This document shows positions 48,069 through 55,713 of a stretch of DNA of 64,000 nucleotides, piece by piece. Source of the stretch: Frondihabitans sp. PAMC 28766 (lineage in GTDB: Bacteria; Actinomycetota; Actinomycetes; Actinomycetales; Microbacteriaceae). The notes under the pieces were generated by a model. That model saw nothing but the letters and a program-made list of their open reading frames with translations, did not search any database and was not told where the DNA came from. The DNA lies in NCBI RefSeq assembly GCF_001577365.1, contig NZ_CP014513.1:1922001-1986000 (forward strand). Reading direction: 5' to 3'. Each line of letters starts with the position of its first letter. Position 1 is the first letter of the stretch. Both the position numbers and the translations under genes were made by a program.

Positions 48069-48977
48069 ATTTCGTCGTTGACGGAGCCCATCCGCTCGCG
48101 GCTCCAGTTCACCTTCAACGGGCAGCGCACCGGCACCCCGCAGTGGGTCACCGATCTCGAGCAGGGCGACGACCCCGGGTTCTTCGGCCCCGGAAGCGCC
48201 GTCTGGGCAGTGCACGGCGGCATGTCGACCATCCCCGCGGGCGTCCGTGCCCTGCTGGTCCAGGCGTTGCATCCTGGTGCCCTCGCGGGGGTCCACGACC
48301 ACTCGCGCTACCGCGAAGACCCGCTGGGGCGACTCGCCGGCACCATCCGCTGGATCTTCACCGTCTCGTACGGCTCGCAGGAGGCCGCGACGCAGGCCTC
48401 GAACTGGGTGCTGCGGCTGCACGAGAAGGTCACGGGCTCGTACCTCGACCGCAATGGCGTCTCGCGCGACTATGCGGCCAACGATCCCGACCTCTTGTCG
48501 TGGGTGCACATGGCCTTCGCCGACTCGTTCCTCGCTGCCGCCATGGCCTGGGGTGCGCCGATCCCCGGCGGCCCCGACGCCTACGTGCGCGAATGGGCGA
48601 CCGCCGGCGAGCTGATGGGGGTGCAGGATCCGCCCCGCTCGGTCGCTTCCATGCAGCGGAAGCTTCACGCATTCGACGAGGCTGGCATCCTCGAGCGCAC
48701 TGCGCGCACCGACGACGTGGTGCGGTTCATCCGGCGCCCACCGCTCTTCCCCGTGCTGCGCGCCGGCTACCCGGTGCTCTTCGACGGCGCCGTCGGCACG
48801 CTCTCGCCGCGCTTCCGCGACCTGCTGGGCCTCCGCGCCCCGCACCTCGGGCCCGTCGCTCTGCCGACGCAGCCCGCCGCCGGCCTCATGCTCAAGGGCA
48901 TCGGCCAGCTGCTCGGGGCCGAGCCCGCCGCGGCCACGGCCGCGCGCATCCGTCGCGCCCGCCTCGGCATCACTTGA
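48060..48977 (+). CDS. DUF2236 / oxygenase MpaB-like family protein
   Basis: A 305-residue protein of the DUF2236 family, whose fungal relative MpaB acts in mycophenolic acid synthesis. The conserved block is LVQALHPGALAGVHDHSRYR followed by EDPLGRL, then WVHMAFADSFLAA with the second His and a conserved RPPLFPVLRAGYPVLF near the end. The His residues are proposed metal/haem ligands in the family. The ATG at 48060 lies inside a palindrome and has no strong ribosome site; TTG at 48078 is a weaker alternative. It may be co-transcribed with the upstream SDR. Confidence 0.85.
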   Translation: MPAISSLTEPIRSRLQFTFNGQRTGTPQWVTDLEQGDDPGFFGPGSAVWAVHGGMSTIPAGVRALLVQALHPGALAGVHDHSRYREDPLGRLAGTIRWIFTVSYGSQEAATQASNWVLRLHEKVTGSYLDRNGVSRDYAANDPDLLSWVHMAFADSFLAAAMAWGAPIPGGPDAYVREWATAGELMGVQDPPRSVASMQRKLHAFDEAGILERTARTDDVVRFIRRPPLFPVLRAGYPVLFDGAVGTLSPRFRDLLGLRAPHLGPVALPTQPAAGLMLKGIGQLLGAEPAAATAARIRRARLGIT

Positions 48978-48990
48978 CCCGTCTCTGCTT

Positions 48991-49064
48991 CCGTTTTACC
49001 TATAGGCGAGCGTTTTCCGCACAGAAGTTTCCTGTCGGGAGCGCCGCACCTATAGGTAGAACGG
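48991..49064. repeat. 74-bp palindromic element, copy 1
   Basis: Begins CCGTTTTACCTATAGG and ends CCTATAGGTAGAACGG, an inverted pair with one mismatch. Inside, GCGTTTT and an ACAG/CTGT pair continue the symmetry, so the whole unit can fold into one long hairpin. It lies just past the DUF2236 stop. No open frame is present. Confidence 0.88.
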
Positions 49065-49079
49065 CAGCGCCTGTCCCCT

Positions 49080-49153
49080 CCGTTTTACCTATTGGCGAGC
49101 GTTTTCCGCACAGAAGTTTCCTGTCGCGAAACGCCTGCCTATAGGTAGAACGG
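49080..49153. repeat. 74-bp palindromic element, copy 2
   Basis: Same length and orientation as copy 1, separated from it by 15 bp and differing mainly in the 3' loop half. In this copy GCGTTTT pairs with GAAACGC, making the nested stem more complete. It ends 10 bp before the stop of the acyl-CoA ligase remnant, so the pair fills the convergent gap. Confidence 0.88.
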
Positions 49154-49163
49154 AGGGAGGGGG

Positions 49164-49739
49164 CTACTTCGGGAGGAGGCTCTCGCGCACCGTGCGGCGC
49201 AGCGTCCTGCCGATGAGGTTCTTCGGCAGCTCGTCGACGACGACGATGCGGCGCGGCACCTTGTAGGCGGCGAGTGTCTCGCGGCAGTGCGACCGCAGCG
49301 CCTCCTCGTCGAAGGTCGCGCCGGGTGCCAGGACGATGGCCGCGGTCACGTCTTCGCCGCCTTCCGCGATCGGCACGAGTCGCAGGCTCGCGCGTGTGCG
49401 CAGCGGCATCTCGCGAGTGCCGTCGACGCTGACGACGCGGTCGAAGCGAAGTTCGGCCGGTAGGTCGCCGAGGCGCTCGCCGAGCTTGTCCCAGGCGACC
49501 GCGACCGTCGCCCGGTGGTCGGCGAAGAGGTGCTTCAGCTCAGCCCCGGTGTAGAGCGGGTTGTGCTCGATGACGACGGCCCCGAGCCGCACCAGGGCCG
49601 CCGTCTCTCCGGCTGCGTCGACCCAGCAGACCGACAGAGCCTCCGTGGTCGGGGCAGCGACACTGTCAGGATCGCCGCGCCCCGGGCTGATAGACCAGTC
49701 GCGTGGGGCCTCGACCGCGGCCCGCAGAGAGAAGAGCAT
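49164..49739 (-). pseudogene. acyl-CoA ligase remnant with internal deletion
   Basis: About 190 codons open. The middle reads ALVRLGAVVIEHNPLYTGAE, LKHLFADHRATVAVAWDKLG and REMPLRTRASLRLVP, aligned with the N-terminal domain of the full-length ligase at 45413. It then jumps directly to GGEDVTAAIVLAPGATFDEE and AAYKVPRRIVVVDELPKNLI, the extreme C-terminus, including the final Lys region. The intervening ~290 residues, with the TSGTTG nucleotide loop, GYGLSE and RTGD motifs, are absent, and the N-terminal start is lost. It cannot adenylate a substrate. The deletion keeps the frame. Confidence 0.8.
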
Positions 49740-50782
49740 TGCGCGCGACCATCATGCACAACGACGGCTCCGTCACCAGCGAGACCGTCCCGGATCCTGT
49801 GATCGACCGCCCCACCGACGCGATCGTGCGGATCACCGCCTCGTGCATCTGCGGGTCCGACCTGCACCCCTACCACCGCGGCCTCGGCAAACTCGAGCAG
49901 AAGCGCGCCGGCCACGAGTTCATCGGCATCGTCGAGGAGGTCGGTGCCGACGTCGTCACGCTGACGAAGGGCGACTATGTGATCGCGCCCTTCAAGATCA
50001 GCGACGGCACCTGCGTCAACTGCCGGAACGGCGTCTACACCTCGTGCACGCATGGCGCCTGGTGGGGCGGAGACGACGACAACGGCCAGCCGGTCGACGG
50101 CGGACAGGGCGAGGCGGCGCGCGTTCCCTACGCCGACGGGACTCTCGTCAAGGTCGACCGCGAAGTCGACGACACCCTCGTGCCGCACCTGCTCGCGCTC
50201 TCGGATGTGATGGGCACCGGGCACCACGCGGCCGTCTCGGCCCGGGTCGGCCAGGGCTCGACCGTCGCCGTGATCGGCGACGGCGCCGTCGGTCTCAGCG
50301 GTGTGCTTGCAGCACGCCGCCTGGGCGCCGCCCGCATCGTGATGATGTCGAAGTACCCCGACCGCCAGGCGATGGCGACGTCGTTCGGTGCGACGGACAT
50401 CGTGGCGACCCGCGGCGAGGAGGGGATCGCCTCCGTTCGCGATCTGTTCGACGGCGTCGGCGCGGACTCCGTGCTCGAATGCGTCGGATCCCAGGCCTCG
50501 ATGGACCAGGCCGTGGGGGTGGCCCGGGCCGGCGGAGTCGTCGGCTACGTCGGCGCGCCCAGCGGGCAGTTCCCGACCCGGAAGCTGTTCGACGGCAACT
50601 TGACCTACTCGGGCGGTGTGGCGCCGGTGCGGAAGTACATCCCTGAGCTGCTCGACGAGATCCTGGCCGGAAAGCTGGCGCCGGGCTCCGTCTTCACGGA
50701 CCGGCTGCCGCTGGCGTCGGTCGCCGAGGGCTATGCGGCGATGGACGAGCGCCGCGCGATCAAGGTGCTGCTCGAGCCGTAG
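49739..50782 (+). CDS. zinc-dependent alcohol dehydrogenase family protein
   Basis: A 347-residue medium-chain dehydrogenase/reductase. Catalytic zinc ligands are in CICGSDLHPYHRG and GHEFIGIVEEVG. The structural-zinc lobe CVNCRNGVYTSC has three cysteines. The Rossmann motif is VIGDGAVGLSGVLAARRLG. The start is TTG 49739 (RATIMHNDG is the usual opening), with AGAGAGAAGAG upstream; ATG 49754 is the alternative. It probably reduces or oxidises a small alcohol or aldehyde. The start coincides with the open end of the ligase remnant on the other strand. Confidence 0.88.
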   Translation: MRATIMHNDGSVTSETVPDPVIDRPTDAIVRITASCICGSDLHPYHRGLGKLEQKRAGHEFIGIVEEVGADVVTLTKGDYVIAPFKISDGTCVNCRNGVYTSCTHGAWWGGDDDNGQPVDGGQGEAARVPYADGTLVKVDREVDDTLVPHLLALSDVMGTGHHAAVSARVGQGSTVAVIGDGAVGLSGVLAARRLGAARIVMMSKYPDRQAMATSFGATDIVATRGEEGIASVRDLFDGVGADSVLECVGSQASMDQAVGVARAGGVVGYVGAPSGQFPTRKLFDGNLTYSGGVAPVRKYIPELLDEILAGKLAPGSVFTDRLPLASVAEGYAAMDERRAIKVLLEP

Positions 50783-50804
50783 GCCCGCCGGCCGGCGCTG
50801 CGCG

Positions 50805-51359
50805 TCAGCCGGCGTCGCGCCCCGTCAGCGCCAGCAGGCGCACCCGCAGCGGCGCGTCGTCGGCCACGGCCACGACCGGCGCGTAGAGGCCCGTCTGGGC
50901 GAGGTGGTCGGCCTGCGGCTCGAAGACGCCCCAGACGGCGTCGACCAGGTCGTCGTCGAGATCTTCGGCGGCGCCCGTCGCGCGAGCGAGATCCCAACTG
51001 TGGATCGTGACGTCGCCGGTGAGCTCTTCGAGGTAGTCGGAGGCGACCACCTCGTCGCGCTCGAGGTGCACGCTGCGCGTCAGGTCGGCGCGCTCGAACG
51101 CGGCGAGGGCGACTTTCGAGTGCCGGTGCCATTCGAGCGCGAGGTCGTCGCCGAGCGGCTCGATCTCGAGCCGGGCCTCGGCGTTGGTGCGGCCCTCGAG
51201 CAGCAGCGGAACCCACTGCTGGTCGTCGACGACGTGCGCCACGAGGTCGCGTACGCTCCAGTCGGTGTCGGGCGTCGGGGCGTCCCAGTCGGTGACGGCG
51301 GCGATGCGCGCGGCGAACTCGGAGTGGGCGGTGCGCAGCAGCGCGATCCAGTCGGTCAT
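50805..51359 (-). CDS. TIGR03086/maleylpyruvate isomerase-type DinB-fold protein
   Basis: A 184-residue four-helix-bundle protein of the mycothiol-dependent maleylpyruvate isomerase/TIGR03086 group. WSVRDLVAHVVDDQQWVPLL holds the first metal-binding His; DVTIHSWDLARATG holds the second. In actinobacteria such proteins are metal-binding and may use mycothiol, but most are of unknown substrate. It is convergent with the alcohol dehydrogenase (22 bp) and divergent from the membrane protein at 51458. Confidence 0.87.
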   Translation of the reverse strand: MTDWIALLRTAHSEFAARIAAVTDWDAPTPDTDWSVRDLVAHVVDDQQWVPLLLEGRTNAEARLEIEPLGDDLALEWHRHSKVALAAFERADLTRSVHLERDEVVASDYLEELTGDVTIHSWDLARATGAAEDLDDDLVDAVWGVFEPQADHLAQTGLYAPVVAVADDAPLRVRLLALTGRDAG

Positions 51360-51457
51360 GGTGATCCTTTCGGCCGGGCTTGTGACAACGGTGGCACTGC
51401 TGGTGGTGTTCCCCGGTCGTGTTCGCTGGCGGCGGATCGGCGTGGCATCCTGTCACC

Positions 51458-52081
51458 ATGACGCAGGATGCGAGCGCCCCTCGACCGCGAGCCCGGTGGG
51501 GCGGCCGTGTCGTGCTCGGTGTCGCGATCCTGTTGGTCGTCGCCGGCATCGCGTCGATCTGGCGTGCCGACTACCTCGCGTCGCGAGTGTCGTTCGGCTG
51601 GTTCGCTTACGCCCCGCTCTCCGACACGACGTTCACCCCCTCGAATGCGCCGCAGGTCGGGCTGGAGTGGGGCCTCGGTCTGCTCGGGGCCGGGCTCGTC
51701 GTGCTCGCGGTGCTGCTCGGGCGCGCCTGGCGCCGTCGTCACCCCGCGGCGCGGGCCGGGGTCGACGTCGCCCTCGGTGTCGCGGCGCTCGCCGCGGTCG
51801 TCGTCGGGGTCGGCCTGCACCACTGGGCGGTGTCGCACGTCTTCCTCGGCTGGGGCCAGGTGATTCCGCGCCGGTCGGCGGGCTATGTCGTGCTCACCGA
51901 GCAGCAGTTCTCTCTGCTGCAGAACCAGCTGTTCGGGCCGAGAGGCGTCGGCTTTGCGCTCGTCATGCTCGGGCTCGTGCTCGCCGCTGTCGCCGTCGGC
52001 CGCCGCTCGCCGGTAGCGCTGCGTCGGCCTAGCGTCGAAAATCGAGGAGATTCTGCGCCGACGGCGCCCGGATGCCAGTGA
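51458..52081 (+). CDS. hypothetical membrane protein
   Basis: A 207-residue protein with four hydrophobic helices (VVLGVAILLVVAGIASIW, LGLLGAGLVVLAVLLG, LGVAALAAVVVGVGLHHW, GFALVMLGLVLAAVAVG) and an extracytoplasmic loop between helices 1 and 2. The C-terminus is short and polar. Family not recognised. It starts at ATG 51458; the frame open upstream to 51419 lacks a site. It stands alone. Confidence 0.65.
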   Translation: MTQDASAPRPRARWGGRVVLGVAILLVVAGIASIWRADYLASRVSFGWFAYAPLSDTTFTPSNAPQVGLEWGLGLLGAGLVVLAVLLGRAWRRRHPAARAGVDVALGVAALAAVVVGVGLHHWAVSHVFLGWGQVIPRRSAGYVVLTEQQFSLLQNQLFGPRGVGFALVMLGLVLAAVAVGRRSPVALRRPSVENRGDSAPTAPGCQ

Positions 52082-52166
52082 AACGCCTCGTCGCGGGCGG
52101 AATTCCTCGCAATTGAGAGGAGGTTGGGGGAAGGGGCAGAAGAGAGGGTGGGCGCGCGGGCACGCA

Positions 52167-52200
52167 GAAGGGGCCCGCACCAGACGGCGCGGGCCCCTTC
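52167..52200. terminator. strong bidirectional stem-loop
   Basis: GAAGGGGCCCGC (52167-52178) pairs perfectly with GCGGGCCCCTTC (52189-52200) around a 10-base loop. It lies 15 bp after the minus-strand yceI stop and about 85 bp after the plus-strand membrane protein, so it can end both transcripts. Confidence 0.75.
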
Positions 52201-52215
52201 GGGCAGCAGAGGGTC

Positions 52216-52773
52216 TTACTTCTGCAGGACGAGCTGGATCTCGAAGTCGAGCGAGATCTCGTTGCCGAGGGTCAGGCCGCCGTTGTCGAGGGGAGCGTTG
52301 AACGACACGCCGAACTTGGTGCGGTCGATCTTGCCCTTGGCCGAGAATCCGGCTTTGGTCTGACCGTAGCCGTCGGTGACGATGCCGCCGAACTCGGCTT
52401 TGAGCTGGACGGGCTCGGTCGTGCCCTTGAGAGTGAGCTCGCCGTCGATGATGAGGTCGTCACCCTTCTCGGTGATCGACGAGGACTTGAAGACGGCCTT
52501 GGGGTGGGCCTCGGTGTTGAAGAAGTCGTCGGAGTGCAGGTGGCCGTCGCGGTCGGCGTTGCCGGTCGAGATCGAGGCGATGTCGATGGAGGCCTCGACG
52601 GTCGAGTCGACGATCGACTCGCCGGTGGTCAGGGTGACGTCGAACGTGCCGAACGAGCCCTTGACCTTCGAGATGGCGAGGTGGCGCACCGAGAAGGTGA
52701 GTTCGGAGTGCACGGGGTCGATGGTCCAGGTGCCTGCGACGTAGCCGGGAATGGTTTCGGTGGTGATGGCCAT
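52216..52773 (-). CDS. YceI family protein
   Basis: A 185-residue lipocalin-like protein that binds isoprenoid lipids in characterised relatives. Typical blocks: GTWTIDPVHSELTFSVRHL, KVKGSFGTFDVTL, DIASISTGNADRDGHLHSDD and the final SLDFEIQL. No signal peptide is present, so it is cytoplasmic here, as in many actinobacteria. ATG 52773 is chosen because CAGGAGATCACC precedes it; an upstream ATG at 52821 adds Arg/Pro residues without family match. The strong stem-loop at 52167-52200 follows its stop. Confidence 0.92.
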   Translation of the reverse strand: MAITTETIPGYVAGTWTIDPVHSELTFSVRHLAISKVKGSFGTFDVTLTTGESIVDSTVEASIDIASISTGNADRDGHLHSDDFFNTEAHPKAVFKSSSITEKGDDLIIDGELTLKGTTEPVQLKAEFGGIVTDGYGQTKAGFSAKGKIDRTKFGVSFNAPLDNGGLTLGNEISLDFEIQLVLQK

Positions 52774-52936
52774 TGGTGATCTCCTGATCGGTTGGGGTCT
52801 CGCGATTGGTCTGCGATGCAAGACGATGACGTGTCATCGACCAGCAGTGGATGCAAGCGTATCTAATTACGGGCTATTCCCGAGCACCAGAAGAAGTTTC
52901 TCTGTTAACCAATAAGTCGAGCTCAGGATGCCGGGG

Positions 52937-53941
52937 TCAGGCCGGCCGCGACTCCGGCGACACGGTCTTCGACGGGTCGGTCTCGGCCAGGTGGCCCACG
53001 GCCGCGTCGATCGCCGACATCGCTTCGGACGGAAGCACGATCCCGGCGGCCTTGACGTTGTCGACGACCTGCTCGGGTCGCGAAGCGCCGATGATCGCCG
53101 AGGCGACGTTCGGGTTCTGCAGCACCCACGCGACGGCGAGCTGTGCCATCGAGAGCCCGAGGTCGGCGGCGATCGGCTCGAGCTGGGCGACGCCGTCGAG
53201 CACCTCGTCGGTGAGGAAGCGCTTGATGGTGTTCGCGCCGCCCTTCTCGTCGGTGGCGCGACTGCCGGCGGGCAGCTCCTGCCCCTTCTTGTATTTGCCG
53301 GTGAGCACGCCCTGCGCGATGGGCGACCACACGATCTGCGACAGGCCGTACTGCGCCGAGGCGGGCACGACCTCCTGCTCGATGACGCGCCAGAGCATCG
53401 AGTACTGCGGCTGGTTCGAGATGAGCTGGATGCCCAGCTTCTGCGCGAGCTCGTGTCCCTGCTGGATCTGCTGTGAGTTCCACTCGGAGACGCCGATGTA
53501 GAGCGCCTTGCCCTGACGGACGACGTCGGCGAACGCCTGCATCGTCTCTTCGAGCGGCGTCTCGACGTCGAAGCGGTGCGCCTGGTAGAGGTCGACGTAG
53601 TCGGTGCCGAGGCGCTTCAGCGACCCGTCGATCGACTCGAGGATGTGCTTGCGGCTGAGCCCCACATCGTTGTGGCCGCGGGGGCCGGTCGGCCAGTACA
53701 CCTTGGTGAAGATCTCGAGCGACTCGCGGCGCTCGCCGGCGAGGGCGTCACCCAGCACCTTCTCGGCAGCGGTGTTCGCGTACGCGTCGGCGGTGTCGAA
53801 CGTCGTGATGCCGGAGTCGAGGGCGGCGCGGACGCACGCGGTCGCCTGGTCGTTCTCGACCTGGGACGCGTGGGTGAGCCAGTTGCCGTAGGTGATCTCG
53901 GAGATCTTGAGGCCGGAGCGGCCGAGGTAGCGGAATTCCAT
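52937..53941 (-). CDS. aldo/keto reductase (voltage-gated channel beta-subunit-like)
   Basis: A 334-residue NADPH-dependent (alpha/beta)8 reductase. FRYLGRSGLKISEITYGNW opens the protein. The catalytic set is Asp/Tyr in FDTADAYANTAAE, Lys in FTKVYWPTG and His in LYQAHRFD. The NADPH tail motif is ASRPEQVVDN. The PTGPRGHNDVGLSRKHI segment is typical of the Kv-beta/YghZ-like AKR subgroup. It starts at ATG 53941. It is divergent from the polysaccharide operon, across a 269-bp gap. Confidence 0.92.
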   Translation of the reverse strand: MEFRYLGRSGLKISEITYGNWLTHASQVENDQATACVRAALDSGITTFDTADAYANTAAEKVLGDALAGERRESLEIFTKVYWPTGPRGHNDVGLSRKHILESIDGSLKRLGTDYVDLYQAHRFDVETPLEETMQAFADVVRQGKALYIGVSEWNSQQIQQGHELAQKLGIQLISNQPQYSMLWRVIEQEVVPASAQYGLSQIVWSPIAQGVLTGKYKKGQELPAGSRATDEKGGANTIKRFLTDEVLDGVAQLEPIAADLGLSMAQLAVAWVLQNPNVASAIIGASRPEQVVDNVKAAGIVLPSEAMSAIDAAVGHLAETDPSKTVSPESRPA

Positions 53942-54044
53942 GGGCCCAGGCTACCCGCCCCCCTCGTACCCCGATCGGCGGCCCATGTGAACGCGGTGTG
54001 TCCAATTCCTGGCAGTTGCTGCAATTTGGCGTACCCCGACCAAT

Positions 54045-54103
54045 CCCCCTCGAACGGGGGCCCGAACCCTCGTGCAAGTGACAAAAGCGTGCCCCTCTCG
54101 GGG
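54045..54103 (+). promoter_or_regulatory. structured leader of the polysaccharide operon, two GC hairpins
   Basis: In the 269-bp gap before the glycosyltransferase, CCCCC (54045-54049) pairs with GGGGG (54056-54060), and CCCC (54092-54095) with GGGG (54100-54103). The stretch between holds GTGCAAGTGACAAAAGCGTG. This could be a 5' leader with RNA structure. No known riboswitch consensus is recognised, and no gene is seen in 53942-54210. Confidence 0.35.
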
Positions 54104-54210
54104 GGTGCCCTCGGAGCCGACCCGTCGCCTCCGGACCCGACGTCAACACCACACCCGAACTAGATCCCTTCGGTGACCGCCCCAACGACAACCGATTTGG
54201 AGAGTGACCT

Positions 54211-55713
54211 GTGTCGTCTGACCCGACGCAATCCCTGCACTTCCTCGCCGCCGGATCCCCGGCTCCCCTCCTGAACCCGCAGGCTCCCGACACCGGGGGA
54301 GTCGTGCCCAACCGCGGCAGCTCCGGCCTCGGCCACGTCGCCTCCTCAGGCTTCCAGCTGCCCGCCTGGACCCCCGTCGAGTGGATCGGCTACTCGGCCC
54401 TGATCATCGTGTCCGTGCTGCTCACCGTGGTCGCCGTGTCGACGCTGTGGTGGATGCTCCACGCCTGGCGCTCGAAAGACAACCTCCAGGGCACGACCTT
54501 CAGCGAGAACCCCCTGCCCGCGCGGCACCGCTTCACGCTGCTCGTGCCGGGGCGCCACGAAGAGGACGTCATGGGCGAGACCCTCGACCGTCTGGCCGAG
54601 CAGGATCACCCCGACTTCGAGATCATCGCGATCGTCGGCCACGACGACCCCGGCACCGACCGGGTCGCTCGCGAGGCGGCTGCGCGCCACCCCGACCTGA
54701 TCCGGGTGGTCGTCGACGACACCGAACCGAAGAACAAGCCGAAGGCCCTCAACCTCGCGCTGCAGACCTCGACCGGCGACATCGTCGGCGTGTTCGATGC
54801 GGAGGACGAGGTGCACCCGCGCCTACTCACTCTGGTCGACTCGCGCTTCAGCGAGACCGATGCGGACGTGGTTCAGGGCGGCGTGCAGCTGATGAACTTC
54901 GAGACGTCGTGGTGGAGCCTCCGCAATGTGCTCGAGTACTACTTCTGGTTCCGCTCGCGTCTGCACTTCCATGCCAAGAACAAGTTCATCCCCCTCGGCG
55001 GCAACACCGTCTTCGTGACGAAGGAGAAGCTCGAGTGGTCGGACGGCTGGGACGCGAACTGCCTCGCTGAAGACTGCGAGCTCGGTGTGCGGCTCTCGAG
55101 CGACGGCGCCAACGTCGTCGTGGCCTACAGCCCGGAAGTCGTCACCCGCGAGGAGACTCCTGGCTCGTTCACGTCGCTCCTCAAGCAGCGCACCCGCTGG
55201 AATCAGGGCTTCATGCAGGTGCTCAGCAAGGGGGAGTGGAAGAAGCTGCCGACCGTCAAGCAGCGCTTCTACGCCCGCTATCTGCTGACGATGCCGTTCA
55301 TCCAGGCCGTCACCGGCCTCCTGATCCCCGTGTCGATCGTGCTGATCTTCACGATCAAGGTGCCGACGATCGTCGCGCTCATCACATTCGTGCCGGTGGC
55401 TCCGACCCTGGTGCTGCTGGCCGTCGAGATCACCGGTCTTGCCGAGTTCGGGCGCACCTACGAGAAGAAAGTGCGCGCCCGCGACTACTTCCGCCTGATC
55501 TGGGGCCTGATCCCGTACCAGGTGTTCCTCGCCCTGGCCGCGGTTCGCGCCGTGTACCGCCAGTTGCGCAACCAGAACGGGTGGGAGAAGACGGAGCACT
55601 CCGGTGCCCACCGTGACGCCGAGCAGACCGAGACCAACGTCATCCCCATCGGCGCCGGCCGGTCGAACCAGCCCGAATCCGCCTACCTGATGGTGTCTGG
55701 AGACGAGCGATGA
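54211..55713 (+). CDS. processive family 2 glycosyltransferase (cellulose/hyaluronan synthase-like)
   Basis: A 500-residue membrane glycosyltransferase predicted to extend and extrude a beta-linked polysaccharide. One N-terminal helix (SALIIVSVLLTVVAVSTLWW) precedes the GT2 domain: FDAEDE near 194-199, LAEDCEL near 285 (catalytic Asp) and QRTRW near 325, the D,D,D,Q..RW set of processive synthases. Several C-terminal helices follow. There is no PilZ domain. The start is GTG 54211 after a TTGGAGAG site. First gene of the operon; its stop overlaps the next ATG (ATGA). Confidence 0.9.
   Translation: MSSDPTQSLHFLAAGSPAPLLNPQAPDTGGVVPNRGSSGLGHVASSGFQLPAWTPVEWIGYSALIIVSVLLTVVAVSTLWWMLHAWRSKDNLQGTTFSENPLPARHRFTLLVPGRHEEDVMGETLDRLAEQDHPDFEIIAIVGHDDPGTDRVAREAAARHPDLIRVVVDDTEPKNKPKALNLALQTSTGDIVGVFDAEDEVHPRLLTLVDSRFSETDADVVQGGVQLMNFETSWWSLRNVLEYYFWFRSRLHFHAKNKFIPLGGNTVFVTKEKLEWSDGWDANCLAEDCELGVRLSSDGANVVVAYSPEVVTREETPGSFTSLLKQRTRWNQGFMQVLSKGEWKKLPTVKQRFYARYLLTMPFIQAVTGLLIPVSIVLIFTIKVPTIVALITFVPVAPTLVLLAVEITGLAEFGRTYEKKVRARDYFRLIWGLIPYQVFLALAAVRAVYRQLRNQNGWEKTEHSGAHRDAEQTETNVIPIGAGRSNQPESAYLMVSGDER

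Noticed and set aside
48991..49153. Insertion sequence
   Set aside because: The 74-bp units have no transposase and no visible target duplication; at most they are non-autonomous elements.
53942..54210. Cyclic di-GMP or cyclic di-AMP riboswitch before the polysaccharide operon
   Set aside because: Hairpins are present, but I could not match the conserved core bases of either class.
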